Notes: generated by a model not told the origin, from the sequence alone. A DNA stretch of 64,000 nucleotides from Gallionella sp. (GCA_003134595.1 PLBS01000042.1:665-64664), one strand, 5' to 3'. Numbered from the stretch's first letter, positions 46,844 to 56,040 are shown. Translations and numbers: made by a program.

Positions 46844-48121
46844 TTACTTCCTGTGGGCTAAAATCGCGCGATAACCGATGTCGCGGCGCATCTGGCAGCC
46901 GTCAAAGTGAATCCCGTCGGCGATTTCATAGGCGCGCTTCTGTGCCATCTTCACCATCGTGCCCAGCGCGGTGACGCACAGCACGCGCCCGCCGTTGGTG
47001 ACCACTTGCCCGTCCTGCATGCCGGTACCGGCATGGAACACGTGCGCGTCTTCCAGACCTTTGGGCAAGCCGGTGATGACATCGCCCTTGCGCGGCGTCT
47101 CGGGATAATTGGCAGCGGCCATCACCACGCCGAGCGCGGTGCGCCTGTCCCATTCCGCCTCGATTTTATCCAGCGTGCCGGCGATGGCGTGTTCGACGAT
47201 CACAGAAAAATCGCTCTTCAGTCGCAACATGATGGGCTGGGTCTCCGGGTCGCCCATGCGGCAGTTGAACTCAAGCACCTTGATGCCGCCCCGCAGGTCT
47301 ATCATCAGTCCGGCATACAGGAATCCAGTGTAAGTGTGACCTTCCTGTTCCATGCCACGCACCACCGGTTGTATCACTTCGCGCAGCACGCGTGCATGAA
47401 TTTCCGGTGTGACGACCGGCGCGGGCGAATACGCGCCCATGCCGCCGGTGTTGGGGCCGTTGTCGCCATCCAGCAAGCGTTTGTGGTCCTGGCTGGTGGC
47501 CATCGCCAGCACATTCTTGCCGTCCACCATGACGATAAAGCTGGCTTCCTCACCTTCGAGGAATTCCTCGATCACTACGCGTGCGCCGGCGTCGCCCAAT
47601 TTATTGTCGGACAACATCATATCTATCGCGGCGAACGCTTCGTCCTTGCTCATCGCCACCACGACGCCTTTACCTGCGGCCAGCCCGTCAGCCTTGATTA
47701 CGATAGGCGCGCCGTGCTTCTCGACATAGGCCCGTGCTGTCTTGATGTCGCTGAAGGTCTCGAAGAATGCGGTGGGGATGTTGTGGCGCACCATGAAACG
47801 CTTGGCGAAATCCTTGGAGGATTCGAGTTGCGCCGCCGCCTTGGTCGGGCCGAAAATTTTCAACCCGGCAGCGCGGAACGCATCCACGACACCCGCCGCG
47901 AGCGGTGCTTCCGGGCCTACTACCGTCATGTAAATGTCTTCGCGTTTCGCGAATGCTATCAGGTCTGGAATCGCGGTGATGGTGACATTCTCCACGCCGT
48001 CTTCCAGCGCCGTGCCCGCATTGCCGGGTGCGACATACACCTTCTGCACCTTGACGCCTTGCGCCAAGCGCCAGGCCAGCGCGTGCTCGCGTCCGCCGGA
48101 ACCGATAACCAGTAATTTCAT
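46844..48121 (-). CDS. purD: Phosphoribosylamine-glycine ligase
   Basis: Second step of purine synthesis, an ATP-grasp enzyme. N-terminal MKLLVIGSGGREHALAWRLA, ATP-grasp elements (PIVIKADGLAAGKGVVVAMS, VVIEEFLEGEEASFIVMVDG) and the PurD signature (LEFNCRMGDPETQPIM) are complete. 425 residues from the ATG at 48121 (the open frame to 48160 runs into a 28-bp palindrome and is not used). It forms a run with purH upstream and tsaC downstream on the minus strand. Confidence 0.97.
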   Translation of the reverse strand: MKLLVIGSGGREHALAWRLAQGVKVQKVYVAPGNAGTALEDGVENVTITAIPDLIAFAKREDIYMTVVGPEAPLAAGVVDAFRAAGLKIFGPTKAAAQLESSKDFAKRFMVRHNIPTAFFETFSDIKTARAYVEKHGAPIVIKADGLAAGKGVVVAMSKDEAFAAIDMMLSDNKLGDAGARVVIEEFLEGEEASFIVMVDGKNVLAMATSQDHKRLLDGDNGPNTGGMGAYSPAPVVTPEIHARVLREVIQPVVRGMEQEGHTYTGFLYAGLMIDLRGGIKVLEFNCRMGDPETQPIMLRLKSDFSVIVEHAIAGTLDKIEAEWDRRTALGVVMAAANYPETPRKGDVITGLPKGLEDAHVFHAGTGMQDGQVVTNGGRVLCVTALGTMVKMAQKRAYEIADGIHFDGCQMRRDIGYRAILAHRK

Positions 48122-48150
48122 TGCAAACCCTTGTCTTTTGTTTGATGCGC

Positions 48151-48178
48151 GTAGGGGCACGGCGCGCCGTGCCCCTAC
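48151..48178. repeat. 28-bp perfect palindrome, copy 1 (purH-purD gap)
   Basis: GTAGGGGCACGGCG followed by its exact complement CGCCGTGCCCCTAC. Further identical copies lie at 49797-49824, 51857-51884 and 62300-62327. This one occupies the intergenic gap between purH and purD, five bases after the purH stop. Confidence 0.95.
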
Positions 48179-48182
48179 CTTG

Positions 48183-49748
48183 TTAATGCCTGAAATGCCG
48201 ATACCCCGTAAACACCATCGCTAACCCATGCTCATCCGCCGCCGCGATCACTTCCGCGTCGCGCATGCTGCCGCCGGGCTGGATCACGGCTTTCGCGCCC
48301 GCTGCAGCCAGCACATCAATGCCGTCGCGGAAGGGGAAAAACGCGTCGGATGACACGACGGAACCCGCCAGGCTCAGGCCTGCGTTCTGTGCCTTGATGC
48401 TGGCGATGCGCGTGCTGTCCACGCGGCTCATCTGCCCGGCGCCCACGCCCAGCGTCTGGCCATTTTTGCAAAAAACAATTGCATTGGACTTCACATATTT
48501 CGCCACGCGCCAAGCGAACAGCAGGTCTTGCAGTTGTTCCTTGGTGGGCTGTGCCTTGGTCACCACCTTGAGTTGTGCTGCCTGCACATTCAGAGCGTCC
48601 GGCGTCTGCACCAGCAGGCCGCCGCTGACGCGTTTGAAGTCGAACGGGTTGTGCGCATTGGACAGCGGCAGGGTGAGCACGCGCACGTTCTGTTTCGCCG
48701 CCGTGACCTTGAGCGCGGCTTCGCTTGCGGAGGGCGCGATAATGAGTTCGACGAACTGGTTGGCGGTGATCTGCGTCGCGCTGTCGGCATCCAGCTCGCG
48801 GTTGAAGGCGATGATGCCGCCGAACGCTGAAATGGTGTCGGTTGCATACGCCAGCTTATAGGCATTCAGCGCGCTGTCGGCGATCGCCACGCCGCACGGA
48901 TTGGCGTGTTTGACGATGACGCAAGCCGGCTGCTCGAAGGTCTTGACCAGTTCCCAAGCGGCATCGGCGTCGCCGATGTTGTTGTAGGACAGCTCCTTGC
49001 CTTGCAGTTGCGTGTAGTCGGCGATGCCGCCCGCCACCGGATTGAGGTCGCGGTAGAACGCGGCGCTCTGGTGCGGGTTCTCGCCGTAGCGCATGTCCTG
49101 CACCTTGGCGAAGTTGAAGTTGATCTGTGCCGGGAACGCGCTGTTGGTGCCGTCCGCATTGATCGCGGTGAGATAGTTGCTGATCGCGGAATCGTAAGCG
49201 GCGGTGTGCGAGAAGGCTTTCTTCGCCAGGTCGAAACGTGTCGCGTCACTCACAGCGCCGTCATTGGTTTGCATTTCGGCGAGTATTTCAGAGTAGTCCG
49301 CCGGGTCGGTGACGATGGCGACATGGCCATGGTTCTTCGCCGCCGCACGCACCATGGTCGGTCCGCCGATGTCGATATTCTCGATGGCATCTTCCAGCGT
49401 GCAATTCGGTTTGGCGACGGTCGCTGCAAACGGATACAGATTCACCACCACCAGGTCGATGGTCGGGATGCCATGCTTTTTCAAAGTGGCGACATGCTCC
49501 GGCAGATCGCGCCGCGCCAAGATGCCTGCGTGAACTTTCGGTTGCAGCGTCTTCACGCGCCCGTCCAGCATCTCCGGGAAGCCGGTGTAATCCGCCACTT
49601 CGGTGACCGGGATGCCGTTGTCGGCGAGCAGCTTGGCGGTGCCGCCGGTGGAGAGGATTTTTACGCCAAGTTGGTCCAACCCTTGCGCGAATTCGAGAAC
49701 GCCGGACTTGTCCGACACGCTGATGAGTGCTTGCTTGATTGCTGCCAT
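48183..49748 (-). CDS. purH: AICAR formyltransferase/IMP cyclohydrolase
   Basis: Bifunctional enzyme for the last two steps of IMP synthesis. The IMP cyclohydrolase domain is at the N-terminus ([24 protein letters not shown]-like [35 protein letters not shown]). The transformylase domain ([56 protein letters not shown]) follows. The 521 residues are the usual length. The palindromes on both sides separate it from fis and purD. Confidence 0.97.
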   Translation of the reverse strand: MAAIKQALISVSDKSGVLEFAQGLDQLGVKILSTGGTAKLLADNGIPVTEVADYTGFPEMLDGRVKTLQPKVHAGILARRDLPEHVATLKKHGIPTIDLVVVNLYPFAATVAKPNCTLEDAIENIDIGGPTMVRAAAKNHGHVAIVTDPADYSEILAEMQTNDGAVSDATRFDLAKKAFSHTAAYDSAISNYLTAINADGTNSAFPAQINFNFAKVQDMRYGENPHQSAAFYRDLNPVAGGIADYTQLQGKELSYNNIGDADAAWELVKTFEQPACVIVKHANPCGVAIADSALNAYKLAYATDTISAFGGIIAFNRELDADSATQITANQFVELIIAPSASEAALKVTAAKQNVRVLTLPLSNAHNPFDFKRVSGGLLVQTPDALNVQAAQLKVVTKAQPTKEQLQDLLFAWRVAKYVKSNAIVFCKNGQTLGVGAGQMSRVDSTRIASIKAQNAGLSLAGSVVSSDAFFPFRDGIDVLAAAGAKAVIQPGGSMRDAEVIAAADEHGLAMVFTGYRHFRH

Positions 49749-49796
49749 GATGATTCCAGTTTGAAATAAATATGGATAGAGGCGGTATCCGTGTAG

Positions 49797-49824
49797 GTAG
49801 GGGCACGGCGCGCCGTGCCCCTAC
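49797..49824. repeat. 28-bp perfect palindrome, copy 2 (at the fis stop)
   Basis: Identical to copy 1. Its last four bases (49821-49824, CTAC) contain the fis stop codon on the minus strand, so fis translation now ends inside the repeat. Confidence 0.95.
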
Positions 49825-50072
49825 GAAATCCCGTGCTGTTGCATCTTCTTGCGCAAGGTATTGCGATTGATGCCCAGCATTTCCGCCGCGCGCGTCTGAT
49901 TGCCGCCAACGTGTTCCAGCACCATTTCGAGCAGCGGCTTCTCGACGCAGCACATCACCATATCGTACATCTCGCAGCAGGGCTCTTCCCCGTCGAGGTC
50001 TTTGAAATATTCCTTGAGTGCCTTGCGCACGTAGCGCGCCATTTCATTCTCGCTGATCAAACCATCGCTCAT
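49821..50072 (-). CDS. fis: Fis family nucleoid/transcription factor
   Basis: An 83-residue Fis-like protein. The C-terminal helix-turn-helix (VGGNQTRAAEMLGINRNTLR plus KKMQQHGIS) is the standard Fis/NtrC-type DNA-binding motif. The N-terminal beta-hairpin of enterobacterial Fis is shortened, as is usual in betaproteobacteria. The ATG at 50072 overlaps the dusB stop by four bases (ATGA), the conserved dusB-fis arrangement. The stop codon lies in a 28-bp palindrome. Confidence 0.93.
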   Translation of the reverse strand: MSDGLISENEMARYVRKALKEYFKDLDGEEPCCEMYDMVMCCVEKPLLEMVLEHVGGNQTRAAEMLGINRNTLRKKMQQHGIS

Positions 50073-51076
50073 GCTGCCAGTTCCTCGATGTAATGCAGCT
50101 GTGTTCCACGCTGCGCTTGCTCAGCAAAAAATTCATCCACTGCCGCCAACTGTTCGGCAGGGTTTTCCAGTTGATTCATGTAATGCCTGAAGTGCGCCGA
50201 GCCGCTCAGGCCCTTGGTGTACCAGGAGATGTGTTTGCGCGCCACGCGCAAACCGGTGTGTTCGCCGTAGAAGCCATACAGCTCATGCACATGCGCTACC
50301 AGCACGCGATGGATTTCCCCGACTTGCGGTGCGGGCAGGTGTTGGCCGGTGTTGAGGAAATGCTCGATCTCGCGGAACAGCCACGGGCGGCCCTGTGCGG
50401 CGCGGCCTATCATCACCGCATCCGCGCCGGTTTGCTCCAGCACGTATTTGACTTTCTCCGGCGTGGTGATATCGCCGTTGGCGATGATCGGGATGCTCAC
50501 GCTGGCCTTGACCGCAGCGATGGTGTCGTATTCGGCATCGCCGGTGTAGGCGCAGGCGCGGGTGCGTCCGTGTATCGCCAGAGCTTGAATGCCGCTGGAT
50601 TCGGCGATCCTGGCGATGCGGATGGCATTGCGATTCTGCTTGTCCCAACCGGTGCGTATCTTGAGCGTGACCGGCACATTCACCGCGCCGACCACCGCTT
50701 CCAGCAATTGAGCCACCAGCGGTTCATTTTGCAACAGCGCGGAACCGGCCATCACGTTGCAAATTTTCTTGGCCGGACAACCCATATTGATGTCGATGAT
50801 CTGCGCGCCGTGATCCACGTTGTATTGCGCGGCTTGCGCCAGCATATGAGGATCGGCGCCGACGATCTGCACCGAGATCGGATCGACCTCACCTTCATGG
50901 TTGGCGCGTCGCTTAGTCTTTTCAGAACCATACAGCAGTGAATTGGAAGACACCATCTCGCTCACCGCCATGCCCGCTCCCATGCGTTTGCACAGCATGC
51001 GGAAAGGGCGATCCGTCACCCCCGCCATAGGGGCAACGATGAGATTGTTTTTCAGTTGATAGGGGCCGATGCGCAT
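50069..51076 (-). CDS. dusB: tRNA-dihydrouridine synthase B
   Basis: FMN enzyme reducing uridine in the tRNA D-loop. Features: PMAGVTDRPFRMLCKRMGAG, the catalytic Cys (IDINMGCPAKKICNVMAGSA), HGRTRACAYTGDAEYDTIAA and IPIIANGDITTPEKVKYVLE with a C-terminal helical tRNA-binding part. 335 residues. First gene of dusB-fis. It is divergent from the ubiH-like gene, about 90 bases apart. Confidence 0.95.
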   Translation of the reverse strand: MRIGPYQLKNNLIVAPMAGVTDRPFRMLCKRMGAGMAVSEMVSSNSLLYGSEKTKRRANHEGEVDPISVQIVGADPHMLAQAAQYNVDHGAQIIDINMGCPAKKICNVMAGSALLQNEPLVAQLLEAVVGAVNVPVTLKIRTGWDKQNRNAIRIARIAESSGIQALAIHGRTRACAYTGDAEYDTIAAVKASVSIPIIANGDITTPEKVKYVLEQTGADAVMIGRAAQGRPWLFREIEHFLNTGQHLPAPQVGEIHRVLVAHVHELYGFYGEHTGLRVARKHISWYTKGLSGSAHFRHYMNQLENPAEQLAAVDEFFAEQAQRGTQLHYIEELAA

Positions 51077-51154
51077 CTTGTTTTTTTATCTGGGGTTTTT
51101 TCGCCAGGGGGTTTTCCGCGAGGGGGTGGGATTATAAATGAAACTTGGCGGCGT

Positions 51155-51172
51155 GTTATGATTCTGCGCATG
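51155..51172 (+). promoter_or_regulatory. Candidate leaderless promoter of the ubiH-like gene
   Basis: The same 18 bases as before bioA (GTTATGATTCTGCGCATG): -10-like TATGAT seven bases before the ATG at 51170, and no ribosome site. Confidence 0.4.
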
Positions 51173-52345
51173 AAATTTGATGTCGTGATCATAGGCGGGG
51201 GATTGGTGGGGGCCAGTCTGGCCGCAGCACTAAAACATAGCGGGCTGTCGCTGGCGTTGGTGGAAAGTCAGCCCTCGCTAATCCGGGAGGACGCGCGGGC
51301 TAGCGGCGCGGATTGGGATAGCCGCATATACGCGATCAGCCCGGGCAGCCGCAGCTTCCTCGAGCAATCCGGCGCATGGTCTTTGCTGGATGCCGGCCGC
51401 ATCGTAGCGGTCGAGGAGATGCGCGTGTTTGGCGACACCGGAGCGAAGCTGGATTTCAGCGCCTATCAAATGGGCGTGGCGGAACTGGCCTGCATATTGG
51501 AAAACCGCGCGTTGCAGCATGCCCTGTGGCAAGTGCTGCAAGCGCAAGAAAACCTCACCCTGCTGCATCCGGAACGTTGCGCATCACTCCAGTTCGCCGA
51601 CGATGCTGCCGCTCTCACGCTGGAAGATGGCCGTACTCTGAGCGCAAAACTCATCGTAGGCGCGGATGGGCGCGACTCCTGGGTGCGCAATCAGGCGGGC
51701 ATCAGTGCCGCGCCGGTGGACTATCAACAACACGGCGTAGTGGCAAACTTCTCCACTGAGCTGCCGCATCGCGGCATTGCGTATCAATGGTTCCAGCCGG
51801 ACGGCATTCTCGCGCTGCTGCCGTTGCCGGGCAACCGCGTTTCGATGGTGTGGTCGGTAGGGGCACGGCGCGCCGTGCCCCTACTTGCGTTGTCTCATGA
51901 GGAGCTATGCGCACAAGTTGCTGCCGCATCAGAGCACACACTCGGAAATCTGCAACTCATTACGCCGCCCGCCGCTTTCCCGCTGCGCCTGTTGGTATTG
52001 CCTCGGATCAGCGCGCCGCGCGTGGCATTGGTCGGCGATGCGGCACACAATATGCACCCGCTGGCGGGGCAGGGTGTGAATACCGGCTTTCGCGATGCGC
52101 GCCAACTTGCGCAGATACTCTTGGAGCGCGGCGCGCAAGACGACTGCGGCGATGCACAATTGCTGCGCCGTTATGAACGAAAACGCAAAGAAGACATCTA
52201 TACGATGCAGGCGACGACATACGGCTTGAAGCATTTGTTCAATAATGACGTTCCGCTGTTGCGTGCTGTGCGCAATCTGGGGCTGAATGCCACCAATCGC
52301 ATCATCCCGCTGAAAAAAATGTTGATGCAGCACGCCCTGAATTAA
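51170..52345 (+). CDS. UbiH/COQ6 family FAD monooxygenase
   Basis: A 391-residue flavin hydroxylase of ubiquinone-ring biosynthesis. FAD motif VVIIGGGLVGASLAAALKHS at the N-terminus, the DG motif VGADGRDSWVRNQAG, and the second FAD motif VALVGDAAHNMHPLAGQGVN place it in the UbiH/UbiF/UbiI/COQ6 family. Which ring position it hydroxylates cannot be assigned. Residues about 230-238 (VGARRAVPL) are encoded by a perfect 28-bp palindrome inserted in frame in what should be a WSV-LLALSHEEL strand-loop. The core motifs are unaffected, so the enzyme may tolerate it. Confidence 0.88.
   Translation: MKFDVVIIGGGLVGASLAAALKHSGLSLALVESQPSLIREDARASGADWDSRIYAISPGSRSFLEQSGAWSLLDAGRIVAVEEMRVFGDTGAKLDFSAYQMGVAELACILENRALQHALWQVLQAQENLTLLHPERCASLQFADDAAALTLEDGRTLSAKLIVGADGRDSWVRNQAGISAAPVDYQQHGVVANFSTELPHRGIAYQWFQPDGILALLPLPGNRVSMVWSVGARRAVPLLALSHEELCAQVAAASEHTLGNLQLITPPAAFPLRLLVLPRISAPRVALVGDAAHNMHPLAGQGVNTGFRDARQLAQILLERGAQDDCGDAQLLRRYERKRKEDIYTMQATTYGLKHLFNNDVPLLRAVRNLGLNATNRIIPLKKMLMQHALN
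51857..51884. repeat. 28-bp perfect palindrome, copy 3 (in frame in ubiH-like gene)
   Basis: Identical to copies 1, 2 and 4. Read in the gene's frame it encodes VGARRAVPL. Confidence 0.95.
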
Positions 52346-52376
52346 ATAACCCGGATTAACTCAAAGAAAATACCCA

Positions 52377-53084
52377 ATGAAAATACTAATCACCCTGTTT
52401 CTGTTCACTCTGTTGTCTTCCGCGCACGCCGGAGAGGACGAAATTCGCAAGTCGTTGCAAAGCAAATTCCCCAACGTCAAGATTGAACACATCGTCAAAA
52501 CGCCTTATGCGGGACTGTATGAGATTGTCATCGACGATCAGCTTTTGTACACCGATGCACAAGGAGAATATGTGTTAGAGGGCAACGTCATCGAAGCAAA
52601 AAGCCGTCGCAATCTGAGCGAGGAGCGGCGCCGTATCCTGTTCGCGATCGATTTCGACAAGTTGCCGCTCGAGCTTGCGGTGAAAAAGGTGAAGGGCAAC
52701 GGCAAACGCAAGCTGGCCATTTTCACCGATCCCAACTGCACCTTCTGCAGAAAACTGGAAAAGGAATTGAGCGGGGTCAGCGACGTCACGCTGTATTTTT
52801 TCATGTACCCGATCTTCCCGGGTTCGGATGAAATCGTGCGCAATGTCCTTTGCTCAAAGAATCCGATCAAGGCATGGGACGATTGGATGTTGAGCGAAAT
52901 CGCACCCGCGAAAGCAATTTGCGATACCCAAACTGAAAAAGTCATGGCTCTGGGTCAAAAACTCCACGTCAACGGCACGCCGAATCTGATTTTTGGTAAC
53001 GGCATACAATCCCCGGGTTTTTTGCCGCTGGAAGAACTGGAAAAAAATCTGAACGAGACCAGGAAAAAACAGGGAACGTCATGA
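52377..53084 (+). CDS. DsbC-like thiol:disulfide interchange protein
   Basis: A periplasmic disulfide isomerase, 235 residues: signal peptide MKILITLFLFTLLSSAHAGE, an N-terminal DsbC-type dimerisation domain (VKIEHIVKTPYAGLYEIVID, LLYTDAQGEYVLEGNVIEAK), and a thioredoxin fold with active site DPNCTFCRKLEKEL (CTFC rather than CGYC) and the cis-proline loop VNGTPNLIF. Typical betaproteobacterial DsbC. The stop overlaps the start of the next cyclase gene (ATGA), so the two are co-translated, an unexpected functional pair. Confidence 0.9.
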   Translation: MKILITLFLFTLLSSAHAGEDEIRKSLQSKFPNVKIEHIVKTPYAGLYEIVIDDQLLYTDAQGEYVLEGNVIEAKSRRNLSEERRRILFAIDFDKLPLELAVKKVKGNGKRKLAIFTDPNCTFCRKLEKELSGVSDVTLYFFMYPIFPGSDEIVRNVLCSKNPIKAWDDWMLSEIAPAKAICDTQTEKVMALGQKLHVNGTPNLIFGNGIQSPGFLPLEELEKNLNETRKKQGTS

Positions 53085-53992
53085 ATCCCAGCGCGGAAAC
53101 TAATAAAGAACTGCTCGTCAAAGCCGTGAGCGAAGCGCGCGAGGGCGTTACCATCGCCGATGCGCAGCAGCAGGATTTCCCGCTGATCTATGTCAATGAG
53201 GGTTTTGAAAGATTGACTGGCTATACCTCTGACGAAATCATCGGCAAAAGTTATAGCATCTTGCAGGGGACCGATACCGGCCAGCCTGAAATAGCCGTAA
53301 TGCTTGCCGCTATCGCCAAAGGCGAGGGTTGCGTTGTCACGTTACGCAATTACCACAAGGATGGCTCAATGTTCTGGAGCGAGCTCAACATTTCTCCGAT
53401 GCATGATGCGCAAGGCACACTCACCCATTTCATCGGTATCCTGAAAGATATGGCGGCCAGAGGCCAGACAGGACAACAACCGGAAACCTCGACCTATACC
53501 GACCCGCTGATCGGTATCGGTAACCGCCGCCACTTCGACGAACGATTCGCCGACATGCTGCATGTCGCACAACGCATCCACAGCGGGATATCGGTGCTGA
53601 TGATTGATTTGGATCACTTCAATATATTCAATGAGCGTTATGGGCACTCAGCGGGAGATGAATGTTTGCGTATGGTGGGCGATTGCATCGCAAAATCATT
53701 CATACGCACGTCGGATTGCGTAGTGAGATATGGCGGCGAAGAATTTGCCGTCGTGTCATTTTCCACCGGTATCGAGGCTTTGCGCGATCACGCGCAAAAA
53801 CTTTGCGAACAAGTGCGCGCACTCAATATCCCGCACGGCGACTCCCCGCATGGAGTAATCACCATCAGTATCGGCGGCATTCACCGTCTGCCGAATCGGG
53901 ATACCACGGAAGAGCTGCTCATAGCACTTGCTGAACAGGAATTACTTTCCGCCAAGCGCAGTGGTCGCGACCGCGTGCACATCATCGGATAG
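53081..53992 (+). CDS. PAS (LOV-like)-GGDEF diguanylate cyclase
   Basis: 303 residues. The N-terminal PAS domain follows the LOV pattern closely (PLIYVNEGFERLTGYTSDEI, GKSYSILQG, HKDGSMFWSELNISP). The flavin-adduct Cys of the photosensing NCRFLQ motif is replaced (YSILQ), so classical photochemistry is not expected. The GGDEF domain is complete, with GGEEF at the active site (RYGGEEFAVVSF), an RxxD I-site (RTSD) five residues before it, and the metal region VLMIDLDHFNIFNERYGHSA. It overlaps the dsbC-like gene by four bases. Confidence 0.9.
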   Translation: MNPSAETNKELLVKAVSEAREGVTIADAQQQDFPLIYVNEGFERLTGYTSDEIIGKSYSILQGTDTGQPEIAVMLAAIAKGEGCVVTLRNYHKDGSMFWSELNISPMHDAQGTLTHFIGILKDMAARGQTGQQPETSTYTDPLIGIGNRRHFDERFADMLHVAQRIHSGISVLMIDLDHFNIFNERYGHSAGDECLRMVGDCIAKSFIRTSDCVVRYGGEEFAVVSFSTGIEALRDHAQKLCEQVRALNIPHGDSPHGVITISIGGIHRLPNRDTTEELLIALAEQELLSAKRSGRDRVHIIG

Positions 53993-54153
53993 TTCGTTGC
54001 CCCAAAGCAGGCTCTGGTGAATAGCAGTAATGTGCCAATAGCAGAAGCTCAGTATCTAACTGAATTCGAGCCAACGATTTCCCCAATAGCAGAATATGGA
54101 TTTAGCTGTCAAATTGCGGATGGTGTATTTATAGTCACCATCCTACTTATGAA

Positions 54154-55500
54154 TTGGGCCTGCGATATATTTCCATAGGCTCTCAATCCGCACACGGGTC
54201 AGCGAATAGATTTTCCAAAATTCCTAGACTGAGCATTTTTATTTACTGTGGAGATTTGCCGTTGAATAAACATGCCTTCAATGCATATTTGAGCGAAGTA
54301 AAATCATTTTTTGGAACAGAATGGTTTCAATTGGAATGTGATAAGGCTGGAGACATCCCAGACCCGCGAAAAACGCATCCAATGATTTATTACTGGATTC
54401 AAACGGACAATTACATAAATAAGAAAAAACCAACTCCAAGCCTAGACCTTAAGCCTAAGTATGAAATGTTGTCAGTTTTTGAGTTGGCTCAATATACTCG
54501 TATGGTGGCGAAGGCCGAAGTATGTAACCTGGCCGGCAATGTTTTGAAGGTAACCGTGCAAGAACTATTTCAACACAGGTTGAGAATTCCGTCTCAGGCT
54601 CATTACTATAGTGCTTTATATGAGATGCAGATTGCTAGTTTGTACATACGGAAAGGATATCTAGTCCGCTTCATAGAAGATACACAAAAGCACCCTGAGT
54701 TCGTTGTAAAAATCAATGGCGAGGAAATTTATGTTGAATGTAAAAGGATAGATAAAAGACAGCTTGATAGGGCTGATGAAAACACGTTGAGTCAACTTTA
54801 CAATAAAATTGAAAGCTTGCTAATTACTAAAAATTTGGGTGTTCTAATCGTCTGTGATGGAGAGATATATAACGAAGATGACTGGATGCTAAAGAAGATT
54901 AAAGAACTAATTGACGTTGGTGTTTCAGCCAAAGTTGAACACGTTGATGGCTATTCATTTAAGCTCTTTTCTGCTTCATTAAGGGTGCATATTTCAGCTG
55001 ACCACAATGCAAATCAATTTGCTTATGATCAGAATATGATTTTTTTGGAGCAACAGGTTAAAGAATCCTTTTCTGATTCCATGCAAATAATTCCCCAGTT
55101 TGCTGGTAAATTAGTTACTGAACCGTCAGGTGCGAGATATTCTGAACTGCAGGGCTGTTTCGCTGTTGCGTTACGATCCCCCCCAAACCTTATTTCAGGT
55201 ATTAAGAAAATGATAAGTAAGGCATCAAGCCAACTTCCTAAAAAAGGTATTGGGATTGTCTATGTGGCATGTCCACCTTACGATGCATCAGAGGAAGAAA
55301 CCAAGGAATTCTGGAGGCAAATTCATAAAGAGTCAGATTCAGCCAATAGAATAAATGCTGTTGTTATTACAGGTGTTGTGGAAGAAGATAATAGCTTCTC
55401 CCATATTTCTATAGTTAAGGTAAGTGAAAAATACAACAAACCTCTACCACATGATTTTCAGGTTTTGCCATTGTTGGATAGGTGCGCATTAAAATTTTGA
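54154..55500 (+). CDS. Orphan protein with a predicted PD-(D/E)XK nuclease core
   Basis: A 448-codon frame with clearly lower GC and A/T-ending codons unlike its neighbours. No family is recognised overall. Residues about 155-205 read YEMQIASLYIRKGYLVRFIE, HPEFVVKINGEEIYVECKRI: a helix with Glu, then a strand with Glu (PEF), about ten residues, then ExK (VECKR). That is the spacing of a PD-(D/E)XK restriction-like core. The only start for the full length is TTG without a ribosome site. A GTG frame upstream (54017, reading IAEYGFSCQIADGVFIV) could be its displaced N-terminus after a frameshift near 54133. It may be a defence or mobile-element leftover. Confidence 0.6.
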   Translation: MGLRYISIGSQSAHGSANRFSKIPRLSIFIYCGDLPLNKHAFNAYLSEVKSFFGTEWFQLECDKAGDIPDPRKTHPMIYYWIQTDNYINKKKPTPSLDLKPKYEMLSVFELAQYTRMVAKAEVCNLAGNVLKVTVQELFQHRLRIPSQAHYYSALYEMQIASLYIRKGYLVRFIEDTQKHPEFVVKINGEEIYVECKRIDKRQLDRADENTLSQLYNKIESLLITKNLGVLIVCDGEIYNEDDWMLKKIKELIDVGVSAKVEHVDGYSFKLFSASLRVHISADHNANQFAYDQNMIFLEQQVKESFSDSMQIIPQFAGKLVTEPSGARYSELQGCFAVALRSPPNLISGIKKMISKASSQLPKKGIGIVYVACPPYDASEEETKEFWRQIHKESDSANRINAVVITGVVEEDNSFSHISIVKVSEKYNKPLPHDFQVLPLLDRCALKF

Positions 55501-55701
55501 GATTCAACTAGAATGTCGTTGAATATGCGCATGGATGACACTAAGTAGGAAAACTGAACATCCGTTTTTCAAAAGCTGACAGTCTCATATGTGTCGAAAA
55601 CTGCCCGTTACATTTGCTAAATGCTTGCCCGAAAGCGGATGGTCAAGGTCACTCACTACTGCGATGTGTAGCGGGTATTGCTTTGATGGGAAAGACGGTC
55701 T
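55501..55701. other. Intergenic, nothing recognised
   Basis: About 200 bases between the AT-rich gene and the decayed mltA copy. No gene or repeat is visible. Confidence 0.3.
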
Positions 55702-56000
55702 CTATGGACCAAGCGCCGGTTCTGCGCCCTTGGGAAACAGCACCCACATTTGACCGGATTGTTTCATGCGTCCCGCCTGTGTTCCGGCTTGTTCGCCAAA
55801 ACCCCAGAAGAAATCGCCGCGCACCGCACCCTTGATCGCGCCGCCGGTATCCTGCGCCAGCATCAGGCAGTTCAACGGTTCGGTGGTGTTCGGATAAGTA
55901 GTGGAAAGGAACACCGGCGCGCCGAGCGGGATGGGAAGACCTCTGGGTAATTCGCGGAAGAGTACGTAGCTGGGATTTTGTTCCAGTTCTGTAGGTTGGA
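55702..56000 (-). pseudogene. Decayed duplicate of the mltA 3' end
   Basis: On the minus strand ELEQNPSYVLFRELPRGLPI, PLGAPVFLSTTYPNTTEPLN, then MLAQDTGGAIKGAVRGDFFW and GFGEQAGTQAGRMKQSGQMW matches the C-terminal 120 residues of the intact MltA (61182-62372) closely. The 23 or so residues between two PLGA sequences of the intact protein are missing, as expected from recombination between these short repeats. The 5' part of the gene is absent. Together with the Ig-like fragment at 56158 it shows that part of the 58-62 kb block was once duplicated here. Confidence 0.85.
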
Positions 56001-56040
56001 TTAGCAGCATCATGGTTCGACAGGCTCACCACCGACGGAC

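Noticed and set aside
46907-48115. 402-codon plus-strand frame across purD
   Set aside because: Antisense shadow of a well-conserved gene. His/Arg/Gly-rich composition and no family pattern.
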